64,000 bases of DNA from Symbiodinium natans (GCA_905221605.1 CAJNDS010002213.1:186001-250000); one strand, 5' to 3'. Shown: positions 9,951 to 20,982, numbered from the stretch's first letter. Made by a program: numbers and translations. Notes: a model not told the origin generated them from the sequence alone.

Positions 9951-10026
9951 CTCAAGGCCGGGAACCTCCAGCAATACTGGTCGCCCCTATCCGAGTGGGC
10001 TCTGGCAGAAGGTGGCTTCCTTCAAG
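9951..10026 (+). CDS. candidate exon with telomere-derived acceptor
   Basis: 76 nt, phase 0 to 1. The acceptor is the end of a CCCTAAA run mutated to CCCTAG; the donor is CAAG|GTCCTT. It encodes LKAGNLQQYWSPLSEWALAE and GGFLQ. Third-position GC 17/25. No family recognised. Confidence 0.35.
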
Positions 10027-10182
10027 GTCCTTGCAGACGAGGTGATTCAATTTCGGCTTTGGGGTTTCAGGCCGTCTTGTTCATTTAGGGTTTAGTGTTT
10101 AGTGTTTTGGGTTTAGGGTCTTCGGGCTGGGACTAAGCAGAAGTACTGGAGAAGTTCTCCTTCGGGTACAGCGGCACCTGAC

Positions 10183-10303
10183 ATTTTTGGGTTTACCAAA
10201 ATCAGGGGCCCCTAATAGAGTCCCCCAAATAGTGGGATTCCCTTATAATCAGGACCCCAAAAAGTTACCCCCCCCCCCCCCCCCCAATTTCGGAAACCCC
10301 CAC
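10183..10303. mobile_element. foldback family B with poly-C expansion
   Basis: Left arm TTACCAAAATCAGGGGCCCC, right arm AATTTCGGAAACCCCCAC. A run of 17 C (10269-10285) sits inside the right arm where other copies have four. Confidence 0.6.
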
Positions 10304-10678
10304 ATTGCTTGAGCCCGCCCTACCCTTTGACTGCTTCATTATGCGAACGCTCATGAAGGGGCGTGGGGAATCTACGTCCCATCTACACGCCAAGGCGGGG
10401 GAGGAGGTCATGATCTGAGATCGTACCAGGGAACTGTTCTCTCCAGCACCTGCAGCCCGACAGCCCCAAACCCCGCAGCCCCACGAAACCCTACCAAACG
10501 ACCCTAAACCCACCGAACCCGAAAGCTGCAGGGTACCCTTCCGCCCACTTCAAGAACACCATATCCCAAAGGCCTTCCGAAACCCTAAGCCCTAAACCCT
10601 AAATCCCAAGCCCTTCATCCCTGAGCCTTGCGGGCCCGGGAGCCGGGGTCTTGAGTTTCTGGCTTAGGGCTTGGGGTT

Positions 10679-10793
10679 TTAGGGTTTAGGGTTTGAGGTT
10701 TAGGGTTTAGGGTTTAGGGTTTAGGGTTTGAGGTTTAGGGTTTAGGGTTTAGGGTTTAGGGTTTAGGGTTTAGGGTTTAGGGTTTAGGGTTTC
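10679..10793 (+). repeat. interstitial telomere array
   Basis: About 16 units, two of them TTTGAGG. Confidence 0.97.
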
Positions 10794-10890
10794 CACTCCT
10801 CGCCATTGGCGGCGCTCTCCCCCGCCGGCTCGGCGAGGCGCATGGGCACAGGCGAGCTCTCTCTGAATTCAGACAGTTTTCGGGGTGGCT

Positions 10891-11015
10891 AGGGTTTAGG
10901 GCTTAGGGCTTAGGGCTTAGGGTTTAGGGTTTAGGGTTTAGGGTTTAGGGCTTAGGGCTTAGGGCTTAGGGTTTAGGGTTTAGGGCTTAGGGCTTAGGGT
11001 TTAGGGCTTAGGGTT
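10891..11015 (+). repeat. mixed TTTAGGG/CTTAGGG array
   Basis: Blocks of CTTAGGG alternate with TTTAGGG, ending in a poly-G run at 11022-11033. Confidence 0.95.
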
Positions 11016-11871
11016 GGGTTTGGGGGGGGGGGGTTCTTGAAACTTACAGGGCTGAGGGTCGTCAGGGCGTTTGGGGCCTCAGATGGTGTACAGGCATGTC
11101 ATGGCCTGTAGGGATTCTTCTTTTGCAGGGTTGTGGGAATCCTGTTGTTTAGACACTGTTGGCTCTGAAACCCTAAACCCTAAACCCTAAAGAGTTTGGG
11201 ATGCCTGGGATTCCGCATGGAGGTTAGAGACCTACCAAGCTGCAAACCCTCTACAAAAGCCTCTGCCAACCCTGCAAAACATCCCTACATGCACATATCT
11301 CCCTACTAACCTTAAGCTGAGACCCTTTGCCCAAAGGGGTGGAGGGGGGGTGGTGGGGGGGGGGGGTGGGGTGGTGGGGGGTGGTGGTGGTGGGGATGGG
11401 GGGCTGAGGTTCCTTGAGGGTGAGGGCTCCTTGACGGGGTCAAGTTGGTGTAGGGCCTTAAACCTTGGGGCTTATAGGGTTGAGTGTTTAGGGCAGGGCT
11501 TGTAGGGTCTAGTCTGATTTGCCCTAAGTGGAGCCACTTTGGGCTGCGCGGCGGATCAGGATGTTAACCCTCAACTCCACACTCCCTCCGAAACGGGGAG
11601 GCTGCTGCGCGCACAGCTGGTTGCCTGGAACCCCATAAATCTAAACCCTAAACCCCAAACCCTAAGCCGTAACCCCAAGAAACAAAACTCCAACACCACA
11701 AGCCCTCAAGTCCTGCACGCCGTCGGATCCCGCCCTAAACGCTTACGCGCGGCTGAGGGTTTATCATCGTTTCAGGCGCAGGGCTTTGGGGTGCAATTCT
11801 AAAGACTCTGAAGACCTTCAACCTTGAGCCCCCCCAACCCCCGAAATACAGAAACCTTAAACCTTGACAAC

Positions 11872-11957
11872 CCTAAACCCTAAACCCTAAACACTAAACC
11901 CTAAACCCTAAACCCTAAACCCTAAACCCTAAACCCTAAACCCTAAACCCTAAACCC
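11872..11957 (-). repeat. interstitial telomere array
   Basis: About 12 CCCTAAA units. Confidence 0.97.
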
Positions 11958-12253
11958 CAATCCCTTCCGGGGTGCGTGCGCCGCAACTGGCAGCATCAAC
12001 CGGACGTCCTGGAGCTCAGCCCAGCCCTGCAACCCTGCACCCGAACGCCCCGACCCAAGCACGCAACTTTCCGGTCCCACAGGACTCGCGCAACGAGCTC
12101 GGGTAAGACAGGGGCGCTGGGATTTTCAGGGGGTTTAGCGTTTAGGGTTTAGGGTTTTAGGTTTAGGGGCTTGGGGTGCCCCCAAACAACCTTGGCTCCG
12201 ACGTCCTAAGCCCTGCTCGCAGGGCCACCAACACCCGATATACCCTGAGCCCT

Positions 12254-12377
12254 AAACCCTTAACCCTGAGCCCTAAACCCTAAACCCTAAACCCTAAACC
12301 CTAAACCCTAAACCCTAAACCCTAAACCCTAAACCCTAAACCCTAAACCCTAAACCCTAAACCCTAAACCCTAAACC
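12254..12377 (-). repeat. interstitial telomere array
   Basis: About 17 CCCTAAA units. Confidence 0.97.
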
Positions 12378-12574
12378 CACCCCCTCATTCAGGGAGGATT
12401 GCAAGGCGCGTGGAGCATAGGGATGGGGGGAGGGAGGCATATGGCTCCTCCATCGAGTGCACCAGAGGTACGGCATCCATGGAGTAGTCGTAGCCTAGGG
12501 TTTAGGGTTTAGGGTTTAGGGTTTAGGGTTCAGGGTTTAGCATCTCAAAACGTTGAAAAAAACTCGGGGAAAAG

Positions 12575-13072
12575 GAAATTCACCATTGCCCACTTTTGAG
12601 GCCAGGAAAGTCAAAGCCAGAAAAGTCACCGTTGCCCACTTTTGAGGCCGGAAAATCACCGTTGCCCGCTTTTGAGGCCAGGAAAATCACCGTTGCCCAC
12701 TTTTGAGGCCAGGAAAATCACCGTTGCCCACTTTTGAGGCCAGGAAAATCACCGTTGCCCACTTTTGAGGCCGGAAAAATCACCGTTGCCCACTTTTGAG
12801 GGCGAAAATCACCGTTGCCCACTTTTGAGGCCGGAAAATCACCGTTGCCCACTTTTGAGGCCGGAAAAATCACCGTTGCCCACTTTTGAGGCCAGGAAAA
12901 TCACCGTTGCCCACTTTTGAGGCCAGGAAAGTCACCGTTGCCCACTTTTGAAGCCGAAAAAGTCACCGTTGCCCACTTTTGAGCCAAAAAAGTCACCGTT
13001 GCCCACTTTTGAGGCCAAAAAAGTCACCGTTGCCCACTTTTGAGGCCGAAAATCACCGTTGCCCACTTTTGA
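12575..13072. repeat. minisatellite, about 16 units of 28-31 bp
   Basis: Unit core CACCGTTGCCCACTTTTGAG followed by GCC(A/G)GGAAAAT or close variants. Units differ mainly in the A run and the GCC(A)GG joint. No unique spacers, so it is a tandem repeat rather than a spacer array. TTTAGGG runs flank both sides. Confidence 0.9.
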
Positions 13073-13163
13073 ATTAACATTTAAATATCATTATGATAGA
13101 GAGGGTTTAGGATTTAGGGTTTAGGGTTTAGGGTTGGGGCTCAGGGGTTTAGGGTTTAGGGTT

Positions 13164-13280
13164 CCTAGACTTAAGAGCAACCTAGGATGTAAAGAGGGCG
13201 CCCTTTGCGGCTTAAAGGGGCTTGTAAGAGAACCTAAACCCTGTATAAAAGGGGGACAAGGGCCTAATCTGGGTCCTAGG
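13164..13280. repeat. dispersed family C element
   Basis: AAGAGCAACCTAGGATGTAA, GGGCGCCCTTTGCGGCTTAA, GGGGCTTGTAAGAGAACC, TCTGGGTCCTAGG. It begins CCTAGAC and ends GTCCTAGG. Confidence 0.6.
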
Positions 13281-13299
13281 GTTTCATCGCACTGGGCTG

Positions 13300-13403
13300 T
13301 TAGGCGTGTTCGGTGCCCGTGCTTGGGGCTTGAGGCTTAGATGCTGATCAACCAAGCCCATACTGATAAGCCTATACGCCTTCAACCCATATGGAACCAT
13401 GAG
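13300..13403. repeat. dispersed repeat pair, copy 1
   Basis: TTAGATGCTGAT...ACGCCTTCAACCCATATGGA ACCATGAGCC; matches 30065-30172. Confidence 0.65.
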
Positions 13404-13500
13404 CCAAACCCGCAGTGCGTATGGTCAGTTCTCTAAATTATGGTCCTTTTGCCGCCTGAGGACCCGGAGCCATACGCCCGGTTTAAGGTCTAGGGCTTCG

Positions 13501-13620
13501 TAGGGTTTAGGGTTAGGGTTAAGGGTTAGGGTTCAGGGTTCAGGGTTCAGGGTTCCGGGTTCCGGGTTCAGGGTTCAGGGTTCAGGGTTCAGGGTTCAGG
13601 GTTCAGGGTTTTGGGTTTGG
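13501..13620 (+). repeat. variant array TTAGGG/TTCAGGG
   Basis: Starts GGGTTAGGGTTAAGGG, then about 12 TTCAGGG units with two TTCCGGG. Confidence 0.93.
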
Positions 13621-14289
13621 GGCGTCAGGGCATTCAAACCAGTCCAAACCCCCGCCACCAGTCCAAGACCTCCCAAAACCCTAATCCAGAATCGCAAATA
13701 CCAAAATTCTGAGCAAGGCTCACAGGGCTTCGGAATCGGTTGTAGTTGATTTTCGGCCACCTTATTCGAGGGTTCGTATTATAGAACAAGGAACTCCCAT
13801 ACCCCCCCCCCCCCTCGCCCCCCAAAACGAAAACAACCACAAAGCTGATAGGGTTCAGGGTTTGGGGTTTAGGGTTTATGCGGTTTTGCCCTCTACCCCC
13901 CCCAAGAGATCACGGGTTCAGGTTTAGGGTTTATGGTTTAGGGTTTAGGTTTCAGCGCGTGCCCTAAACCCCGAAACACGCTCCGAAAAAAAATCCCGAG
14001 GGCGCGGCAGAGAAAGACGGGCCAGACGAGCAGCTTCAGATACCTTCAGGGTTTGGGGTTTGGGTTCTAAGGGTTTAGGGTTTGAGGTCGGGGGTCTAGG
14101 GTTTAAAACCGAAACCCTCAACCCTAAACCCCTGGGACCCGATACTTCTATGGTTCTCCAAGCTAGATGCAGATTGCTCACATTTACGGCTTACACCTTA
14201 CAAGAGCCCAGAAAAAAGTATGATTTTTGGCAGCTTCGTATGATCTAAAACCCCTGTGCAGGCCTCTTGGGTAATTCGCAGGGAACCGC

Positions 14290-14475
14290 CCTCAACCCTA
14301 AACCCTAAACAACCCTAAACCCTAAACAACCCTAAACCTGAACCCTAAACCCTAAACCCTAAACCCTAAACCCTAAACCCTAAACCCTAAACCCTAAACC
14401 CTAAGCCCTAAACCCTAAACCCTAAACCCTAAACCCTAAACCCTAAACCCTAAACCCTAAACCCTAAACCCTAAC
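14290..14475 (-). repeat. longest pure telomere array in the first 20 kb
   Basis: About 26 CCCTAAA units, interrupted near the start by CAACCCTAAAC joints. Confidence 0.97.
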
Positions 14476-14890
14476 TAGAAGAGTAGGTTTGGGGTTCTCA
14501 GAGTCGTGTGTGGGGTTCAGGCTTTGGGGACTTATGGCACAGACTGGGGGGCTGGCAAAACGTTTCCAGCAAGCGACGTTTAGGGTTTAGGGTCTAGCGT
14601 CTACGGTCTAGGTTGTTGATTTTAGGGTTCTGGGCTTTTGGGGCTTGGGTTTTGAGATGCTTTGAGACTTGTTGCTTCTACCCGCAACATTTGTTCTATT
14701 GTCACTTGAAATAACACAACTATCAGAAGAACTACTATATAATGTGTTTGCTATGTTAGAAGCTCTTTCCTACATCACCTAAAGGAAAAGTGTTTCACCT
14801 CAAGGCGTTTAGGGTTTGAGGTTTTGCTTAGCCACACGATAGCTCAGCAGCACGCCAGCCATGAAATTCCCTGATACCCAAAAACGATCT
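14476..14890. other. AT-richer island, no gene recognised
   Basis: Starts with degenerate TTTAGGG, then 14660-14800 is AT-rich unique sequence without coding signals. Confidence 0.6.
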
Positions 14891-15587
14891 ACAGCCCTAA
14901 GCCCCAAACCCTAAACCCTAAACCCCAAACCCTAAACCCTAAGCCCTAAACCCTAAATCCTAAACCCTAAACCCCAAACCCTAAACCCTAAACCCTAAGA
15001 GCTAAACCCTTCACCCTCAGGCCCAGGCATGCCATGCACCAGGGCATAGGACAGCACTCGGACGTAAGGGTCGTCGGAGGCTGCAATTGGGTTACTGTAC
15101 CTGACTCGGTTTAGGGTTCAAGCTTTAGGGTTTAGGGTTTAGGTTTTTTGGCTTTAGGATATTTAGTTAAAGGTGAACCAAACGTTGTCAAAATTCAGGG
15201 TTTAGGGTCCAGGTTCAGGGCCTCTGAAGTTGGCGCTAATTCCACAAAACCCTATTCCACAAAACCCTAAACCACCCCAAACCCTAAACTTTGGCCCTAA
15301 ACCCCAAACCTGAGCCCCCCTAAACCCCAAACCCGAAACCCTGAACCCGAAACCCTACACACTAAACCCTGAACCCGTGAGCTGACTACACAACGGAGAC
15401 AAGGCGACGGTGGTCCCCGAACCCGTTCTCCCCAGAAAGTCCGAAGAGTTTCTGGGGCGATGGGGTGAAAGAGTTTAGGGTTTAGGGTTTAGGGTTCAGG
15501 TTTCAGGGTTTAGGGGCTGCGCACGGATCCATGCGCGCGATCTGCGTCCCGGACGTGTACCACACTCGGGTGGCGCCTGAAGAGGGT

Positions 15588-15880
15588 TTAGGGTTTAGGG
15601 TTTAGGGTTTAGGGTTAGGGTTTAGGGTTTAGGGTTTAGGGTTTAGGGTTTAGGGTAGCCCAGTAACCACATTCGAACATGGCTACCCTTTTAGGGCTTA
15701 GCTAGATTTATGAGGGAGCCCAGAGGGCACCGCATCAACCCTAAACCCGAAACCCTCAACAACCATCCCTCCCCCCACCAAAGCAAAGGAGTTTAGGGTT
15801 TAGGGTTTAGGGTTTAGGGTTTAGGGTTTAGGGTTTAGGGTTTAGGGTTCAGGGTTTAGGGTTTAGGGTTCAGGGTTTAG
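15588..15880 (+). repeat. pair of telomere arrays
   Basis: TTTAGGG units at 15588-15656 and 15791-15880 separated by a partial GGTAGCCCAGT element. Confidence 0.95.
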
Positions 15881-16517
15881 GGGTTGCCCCATGACCACAC
15901 GGTATTCTTGGAGCCCGTGGTGCCCTTCCAAAGAAGTGTTTGGGGTTTCGGGTCTAGGGTTTAGGGGCCCACAGTTCATCATTGTCTGTAAGGAAACGCC
16001 CAAGAGGCGCACTACCATCACAAGGGGCAGTAGGTATACCTTCTAGAATCCGTTTAGGGGTATATATGAGGAATATAAGAAACTAGGCTTAGGTACCTTA
16101 AATTTAGGGCTTATGATTTCGGTGAACATCTCAGCGCGCTGCACGCAGCGCTCCCGAGCGCAAGCAGGCCGAAGACCTCTGAAAGGGTGCATAGGGTGTG
16201 TGGAGGTTTGGGGTATTGGGCTTAGGGTTTAGGGTTGAGGGTTTAGGGTTGAGGGTACCTAGATGCCCCCAATCGTGCCTTCTTCTTTTGGGCACATAAA
16301 CGCTTTTCTTACACGATGCTAAGCATAGAAAAGACTTGCCCAATAGCCCAGTAGACAAGCAAAAAGCAGGTCGAGTTGGACCATTCTGCATTGCATGCCT
16401 TTGCCGAAACCCTAAACCCTTGATTTGCCCTACACCCTAAACCCTAAACCCTAAATCCTAAAACTTAGACCCTATTATAAACCCTAAAGGCCTAAACGCT
16501 TGGTTTAGGCTTGCCAG

Positions 16518-16559
16518 GGTGCAAGACATCCCCAACCCAATCCCTTCATGCGATGCAGG
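16518..16559 (+). CDS. candidate short exon
   Basis: 42 nt, phase 2 to 2, acceptor aggcttgccag, donor AGG|GTCTGG, encoding VQDIPNPIPSCDA. Phase fits 17394-17475. The downstream 16564-16605 is a head-to-head telomere-repeat junction. Confidence 0.3.
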
Positions 16560-16562
16560 GTC

Positions 16563-16605
16563 TGGGTTTAGGGTTTAGGGACCCTAAACCCTAAACCCTA
16601 AACCC
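16563..16605. repeat. head-to-head telomere junction
   Basis: GGGTTTAGGGTTTAGGG, one A, then CCCTAAACCCTAAACCCTAA. The G-strand faces the C-strand, as in an end-to-end fusion. Confidence 0.9.
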
Positions 16606-17109
16606 ACGGGTTTGAGGCTTGAGTCTCCAGGGTTTCAAGGGCTTCCAAGCCTTTCGCGGAAACGTTCGGGGTGCAGGCTTCAGGGGCAGGCTTTGCAAAT
16701 GAGAGCCAACATGACACCCCTGAAGCCCCGTCTGCTCAGAAGTCTTGTATGGTTTAGGGTTTGGGGTTTGGGGTTTGGGGTTTAGGGTTTAGGGTTTAGG
16801 GCTTAGGGCTGAGGGCTTGATGGTCAGAGCAGGCCTCGAGGACAAATACGGTTTACGATTAAGAGTTCAGGGTTCAGGGTTCAGGGTTCAGGGTTCAGGG
16901 TTTAGGGTTTAGGGTTTAGGGTTTAGGGTTTAGGGTTTAGGAATAGGGTTTGGGGTTCAGGGTTCAGGCAGCGGCGCGGATGAGGCGCTGGACGGAGAAC
17001 CCTGGCGCGGATGTGCGGGGAGATGGCACGACCCCTCAGCCTAGGGGAGCACCCTTTGCTATTTAGTTTAAGAACCCCCCCCCAAATAAAAAAAAACAAA
17101 AAAAAAACA

Positions 17110-17270
17110 AACGCAAACATTCTTCCTTAGAAGGCCAACACAGGGATGATTATTCTGCACTTTTTTGGGTGGCTCTTAAGGACTCCCCCGAAAAAAAACT
17201 ACAAAGGTTCTTCCTCATAAGGCCATTCTAGGGGATCCTTACTCCATTTTTTGAGGTGGCTCTGACCCTA
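17110..17270. repeat. two diverged tandem copies of a 65-bp unit
   Basis: ATTCTTCCTTAGAAGGCCA...TTTTTTGGGTGGCTCTTA is followed by GTTCTTCCTCATAAGGCCA...TTTTTTGAGGTGGCTCTGA. Confidence 0.5.
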
Positions 17271-17382
17271 AACCCTAAACCCTAAACCCTAAACCCTAAA
17301 CCCTAAACCCTAAACCCTAAACCCTAAACCCTAAACCCTAAACCCTAAACCCTAAACCCTAAACCCTAAACCCTAAACCCAA
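17267..17382 (-). repeat. interstitial telomere array
   Basis: About 16 CCCTAAA units, ending next to candidate exon 17394-17475. Confidence 0.97.
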
Positions 17383-17393
17383 ACAAACAGCAG

Positions 17394-17475
17394 TTACCCA
17401 AGGAGCTTTGGAAGCTACGGGTCTGAGCTGGCTCGCAGGTTAGCTGAGTTGCCGCGTATCCTAGGGGAACTCAAG
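17394..17475 (+). CDS. candidate exon, unknown gene
   Basis: 82 nt, phase 2 to 0, acceptor aacagcag directly after the 17267-17382 CCCTAAA array, donor CTCAAG|GTTGAC. It encodes YPRSFGSYGSELARRLAELP and RILGELK. The helical, balanced composition supports coding; no family recognised. Confidence 0.35.
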
Positions 17476-17509
17476 GTTGACTTTGGGAGTATATGTGTAT
17501 ATGTCTATA

Positions 17510-17618
17510 GGGTTTAGGGTTTAGGCTTTAGGGTTTAGGGTTTAGGGCTTAGGGTTTAGGGTCTAGGGTCTAGGGTTTAGGGTTTAGGGTTTGGGGTTTG
17601 GGGTTTGGGGTTTAGGGT
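17510..17618 (+). repeat. degenerate telomere array
   Basis: TTTAGGG with CTTAGGG, TCTAGGG and TTTGGGG variants in blocks. Confidence 0.93.
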
Positions 17619-17690
17619 TTACGGGATAGAACCCCAAACAGGTTAGAGCTTACCTACTCTCCTGCTAATAAGTTACATACATTTCTGATA

Positions 17691-17774
17691 GGAATGCTTC
17701 CCCTTATACCTACAGTCCTTTTAGGGGTTACTAAAAACCCCTGCTAAGGACTGCTAGTATCAGGAGGAGCATCC
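17691..17774. mobile_element. foldback family A
   Basis: 84 bp. The left arm GGAATGCTTCCCCTTATACC and the right arm ending AGGAGGAGCATCC are imperfect inverted copies, with an inner pair around CAGTCCTT / AAGGACTG. Confidence 0.7.
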
Positions 17775-18049
17775 TAAGGGGTTGAGCTTTTTCGTGGTCA
17801 AGTTGGCCATCGCGCGACAAGAGGCGGCTAGGGGGGGGTGGTTCAGGTTCGGGTAGAGGGTCCAGGTCCCAGCGTAGCCTAGGATGAAAAAGGGGTTAGG
17901 GTTTAGGGTTCGGGGTTTATATGGGAACCGAACCGAGTCAACAATGGGGAATGGGAGCTTACTGTGGATCTCTTGGAGCATGACATGTCTGATTTGTGTT
18001 TAGGGTTCAAGTTCAGGGTTTCTGTGTCACAGCACTCCCTTTCCAAAAC

Positions 18050-18158
18050 CCCAAGAGTAACCTGGGAATAAAAAGGGCACCCTTTTTGGGTTATAAAGGG
18101 GCGTATAAGGGACCGTAAACCACCCAAAAAAGGAAAACAAGGGTTTACTCCGGGTCCT
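18050..18158. repeat. dispersed family C element
   Basis: CAAGAGTAACCTGGGAATAA, AAGGGCACCCTTTTTGGG, GGGGCGTATAAGGGACC, CTCCGGGTCCTA. Confidence 0.6.
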
Positions 18159-18308
18159 AACTTTTGGCTTCTGAAATTTTGAGGTTTTCGGCTACAAGTT
18201 CTGCATCTCATGGCAGTTTCAGGCTTCGGGTTAACTTCAGAACTTGCCCAAGCAAACAGTGAAGCCCGAAGCCCCTAAACCCGAAACCCTAAACCATAAG
18301 CCCTCGAG

Positions 18309-18394
18309 CAAATCTGCACGAGTGGCCGAGCTTTCCTCGGAAGAGGGCCAGGACCTGGACTCAGATGAGAAGGAGAGAGGGGCAGGGCGGGGGG
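18309..18394 (+). CDS. candidate exon, acidic Ser-rich
   Basis: Open frame KSARVAELSSEEGQDLDSDE followed by KERGAG after acceptor ccctcgag. Downstream border uncertain (GT in GGGGGTGTGG near 18395). The acidic serine-rich run resembles a disordered tail or a casein-kinase target. It may belong with 19668-19705. Confidence 0.35.
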
Positions 18395-18433
18395 GTGTGG
18401 GGGGGCCTGGACCCTTTCCCTAAACTACTAATG

Positions 18434-18520
18434 ATTTGCTTAAGAACCCCCTGCAATTTTTCCTTACAACGGGAATACAAGGATTTTTATGTTTTGTGCT
18501 TTTGGGGTTCTTAAGCAAAT
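18434..18520. mobile_element. 87-bp element with 17-bp perfect inverted ends
   Basis: ATTTGCTTAAGAACCCC at 18434-18450 and its exact reverse complement at 18504-18520. Imperfect pairing extends outward (CTACTA / TAGTAG). A relative of the left end is at 17060-17080 (TTTAAGAACCCCCCCCC). Confidence 0.7.
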
Positions 18521-19187
18521 AGTAGTGCACCTTCTGCCCTTAACAGAGTCAAGCTCAGCGTCTCGGCTCTCCTGCTTTCAGTGGGACTCGACGGGGAATC
18601 GATGGTGGCAGCCCGTTTAGGACTTAGGGTGTAGGGTTTAGGGTCACCATGCCTGGTGGTAGAGAAGAAGAGACTTCAACTTTCAAAGCTCCCGTTTCGG
18701 GCCTGCAAGCTATTGAGGCTGCGGGGCTGCCTCTAACTATGCTCTAACTGTCTGCTCCCTTCATACCCTTCAACACATACAACCCCTATCAGGTTTGACA
18801 GTTTGGGGCCCTTATCAGTCCTGATTTCAGAATCTCGTGCCGATGTCCACTACCAAAACAACACCTTTCTTTGCCTCCGTCTTTCTGCTCGAACCCCTGG
18901 GCCACGCACCTTCAATCCAAAAGACTCTTCTCAGGGGCCCCAAACCCCAAGCCTCAGAACCCTAAACAGGCATTAAACCCTGGATTCGCACAGTAAGTTC
19001 ACATTATGATATGACTAAACCCCTATACCCTAAACCCTAAGCCCTAGATTCACACCATAAGTTCACATGACATGGTGAACCAATGGTGGCTTCGAGCCGG
19101 CCTCCCAGATCACGAGGAGTCCGAAAAATGTGAAGCCAGTCTCCTGCGCCACAGAAGAAGCCCTCCTTCTTTTCTGTGGGGCCTTTG

Positions 19188-19225
<38 letters not shown>

Positions 19226-19485
19226 CATATATATGTCTATAATGGGGTTTAAGTTTCAGGGTTTAGGGCTAACCAAAAAACTTGAAGAGTGGACCTTTTT
19301 GGGCTTCAGCGCCTCTGGAGCTTCTAGCTGTTGAGCTCTATATAACAAATATACGTATATATCCACGCGCGCACCGAAACTTCTAATCCCTACAAGCTCT
19401 AACTCACGAAACCCACATCTCTCAAGCCCTGCAAGTCCTTGATACCAAGTCTGTTCCTCACATCTTCGGGTTTTGGGCATACAAT

Positions 19486-19562
19486 GGGATGTTCACCCTT
19501 TTTCTAACTGTCCTTAATCGGGATTATACTAGGGGGTCCTATAATCCCTATTAAGAACTGTC
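19486..19562. mobile_element. foldback family A, right arm truncated
   Basis: Left arm GGGATGTTCACCC intact. The inner inverted pair (GTCCTTAATCGGGAT / ATCCCTATTAAGAAC) is present; the terminal right arm is missing. Confidence 0.65.
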
Positions 19563-19667
19563 ACGCGTTGGTCCTTTCTGGCCCAGAAAAACCCCCTATA
19601 CCCTAAACCCTAAACCCTTAACCCTAAACCCTTAACCCCGAAACTGATCCAACTCTGCTCCTTGCAG

Positions 19668-19705
19668 AGTCCCGCAGCGACGATGAGGATGCAGGCGAGA
19701 ATTAG
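19668..19705 (+). CDS. candidate terminal exon, acidic tail
   Basis: Acceptor with pyrimidine tract (ctctgctccttgcag), then SRSDDEDAGEN and TAG. The 5' end is phase 1. Composition matches the acidic candidate at 18309. Confidence 0.35.
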
Positions 19706-20390
19706 CCGCAACCAAGCCTGTTCTCAAGCAGGGCTTCATAGGGGGTTTAGGGTCTAGGGTTTAGGGTTTAGGGTTTAGGGTTTAGGGTTTAGGGTTTAGG
19801 GTTTAGGGTTCAGTATAACGGGAAACATCCCAAGGTACACAATATTCGTGGCTTAAAAGGGGAAGTAAATGGCTCCCATTGGAATTACAACTCCGCCTAG
19901 AGGAGACTAGTACAGTGTGTTCGGGTTCAGGGTTTATAGGGTTTAGGGTTTTGGGGGGCCTAAGCGAACTCCTCATCTGCTGCAGCACGTACACAACATC
20001 ACCATGTAAATATACATTCGTATGTAAGCGTGTATAAAAAAACAATAAGAACCACACTGCGTGTACGTATGGGGTTCTGCAATATGGGTATGATGATGTC
20101 CAGCCTGTTGGATATTTTTGCCGTGCTCGCAGTGTTTGTTGGCAGTTTTTTGCTTGGGATGCCCCTTTTGTTTCGAGCCCCTTGTTTACATTACCTTCAT
20201 AAGGGATCTCCACTCAGCCCGAGTGCAACTTCCTTGCCGGGCGTGGGGGGAAGGGGGGGGGGTACAATGGAGACGTGAGTGAAGCAAGTACGGGCTTCGG
20301 GGTTTGTTGGGAGTTAAGAAGTTTGGGATCTCAGGAGTATAGGGTTGCATGTAAGCCAAAGATCGCTGGAGCTATCGGAATGAGGTTCAC

Positions 20391-20645
20391 CCTAAACCCT
20401 AAACCCTAAACCCTAAACCCTAAACCCTAAACCCTAAACCCTAAACCCTAAACCCTAAACCCTAAACCCAGTTCAGCACAGAGTGCTGGGCAGAGTTGCA
20501 GCTGTTTGCTTCGAAGTCAGGACTTCGCCGACCTCCCTTTAGGGTTTAGGGTTTAGGGTTTAGGGTTTAGGGTTTAGGGTTTAGGGTTTAGGGTTTAGGG
20601 GTTTAGGGGTTTAGGGGTTTAGGGTCTGGGGTTTAGGGTTTAGGG
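20391..20645. repeat. two arrays of opposite orientation around a 70-bp island
   Basis: CCCTAAA units at 20391-20470, then a GC-rich island, then TTTAGGG units at 20539-20645 (the last ones TTTAGGGG). Confidence 0.93.
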
Positions 20646-20982
20646 ATTAAAGGCATTGTCTTGGGAAGTGCTGGGGGATGCATGGCCCCTGACGAGCCCA
20701 TGACAACCCCATGTGCCTCAAGCTCATGTTAAGGAGCAGAAGGAGGGACCTCTAGAAGGAACCCTTAATCTTATTCCCCTAAATAACCCCTATATATATG
20801 TATATATATATATATACCTGATGTAGTCCAAAATACCCAAGTGCACTAAGCAACCCCTAAATGGCCCCTAAGGTCCCTTATAAGGGTCCCTCCTTGAGTC
20901 CCTTGATCATGGGGCCCGGGCAATGCGTTGCGAAAGGCTTCTGCCCGCGGTGGACAGGGGCGCGTAGAGCCTGGCAAGCTGC

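Noticed and set aside
12575-13072. CRISPR-like array
   Set aside because: Units are contiguous variants with 8-11 bp linkers that are themselves similar; no unique spacers, and the context is eukaryotic.
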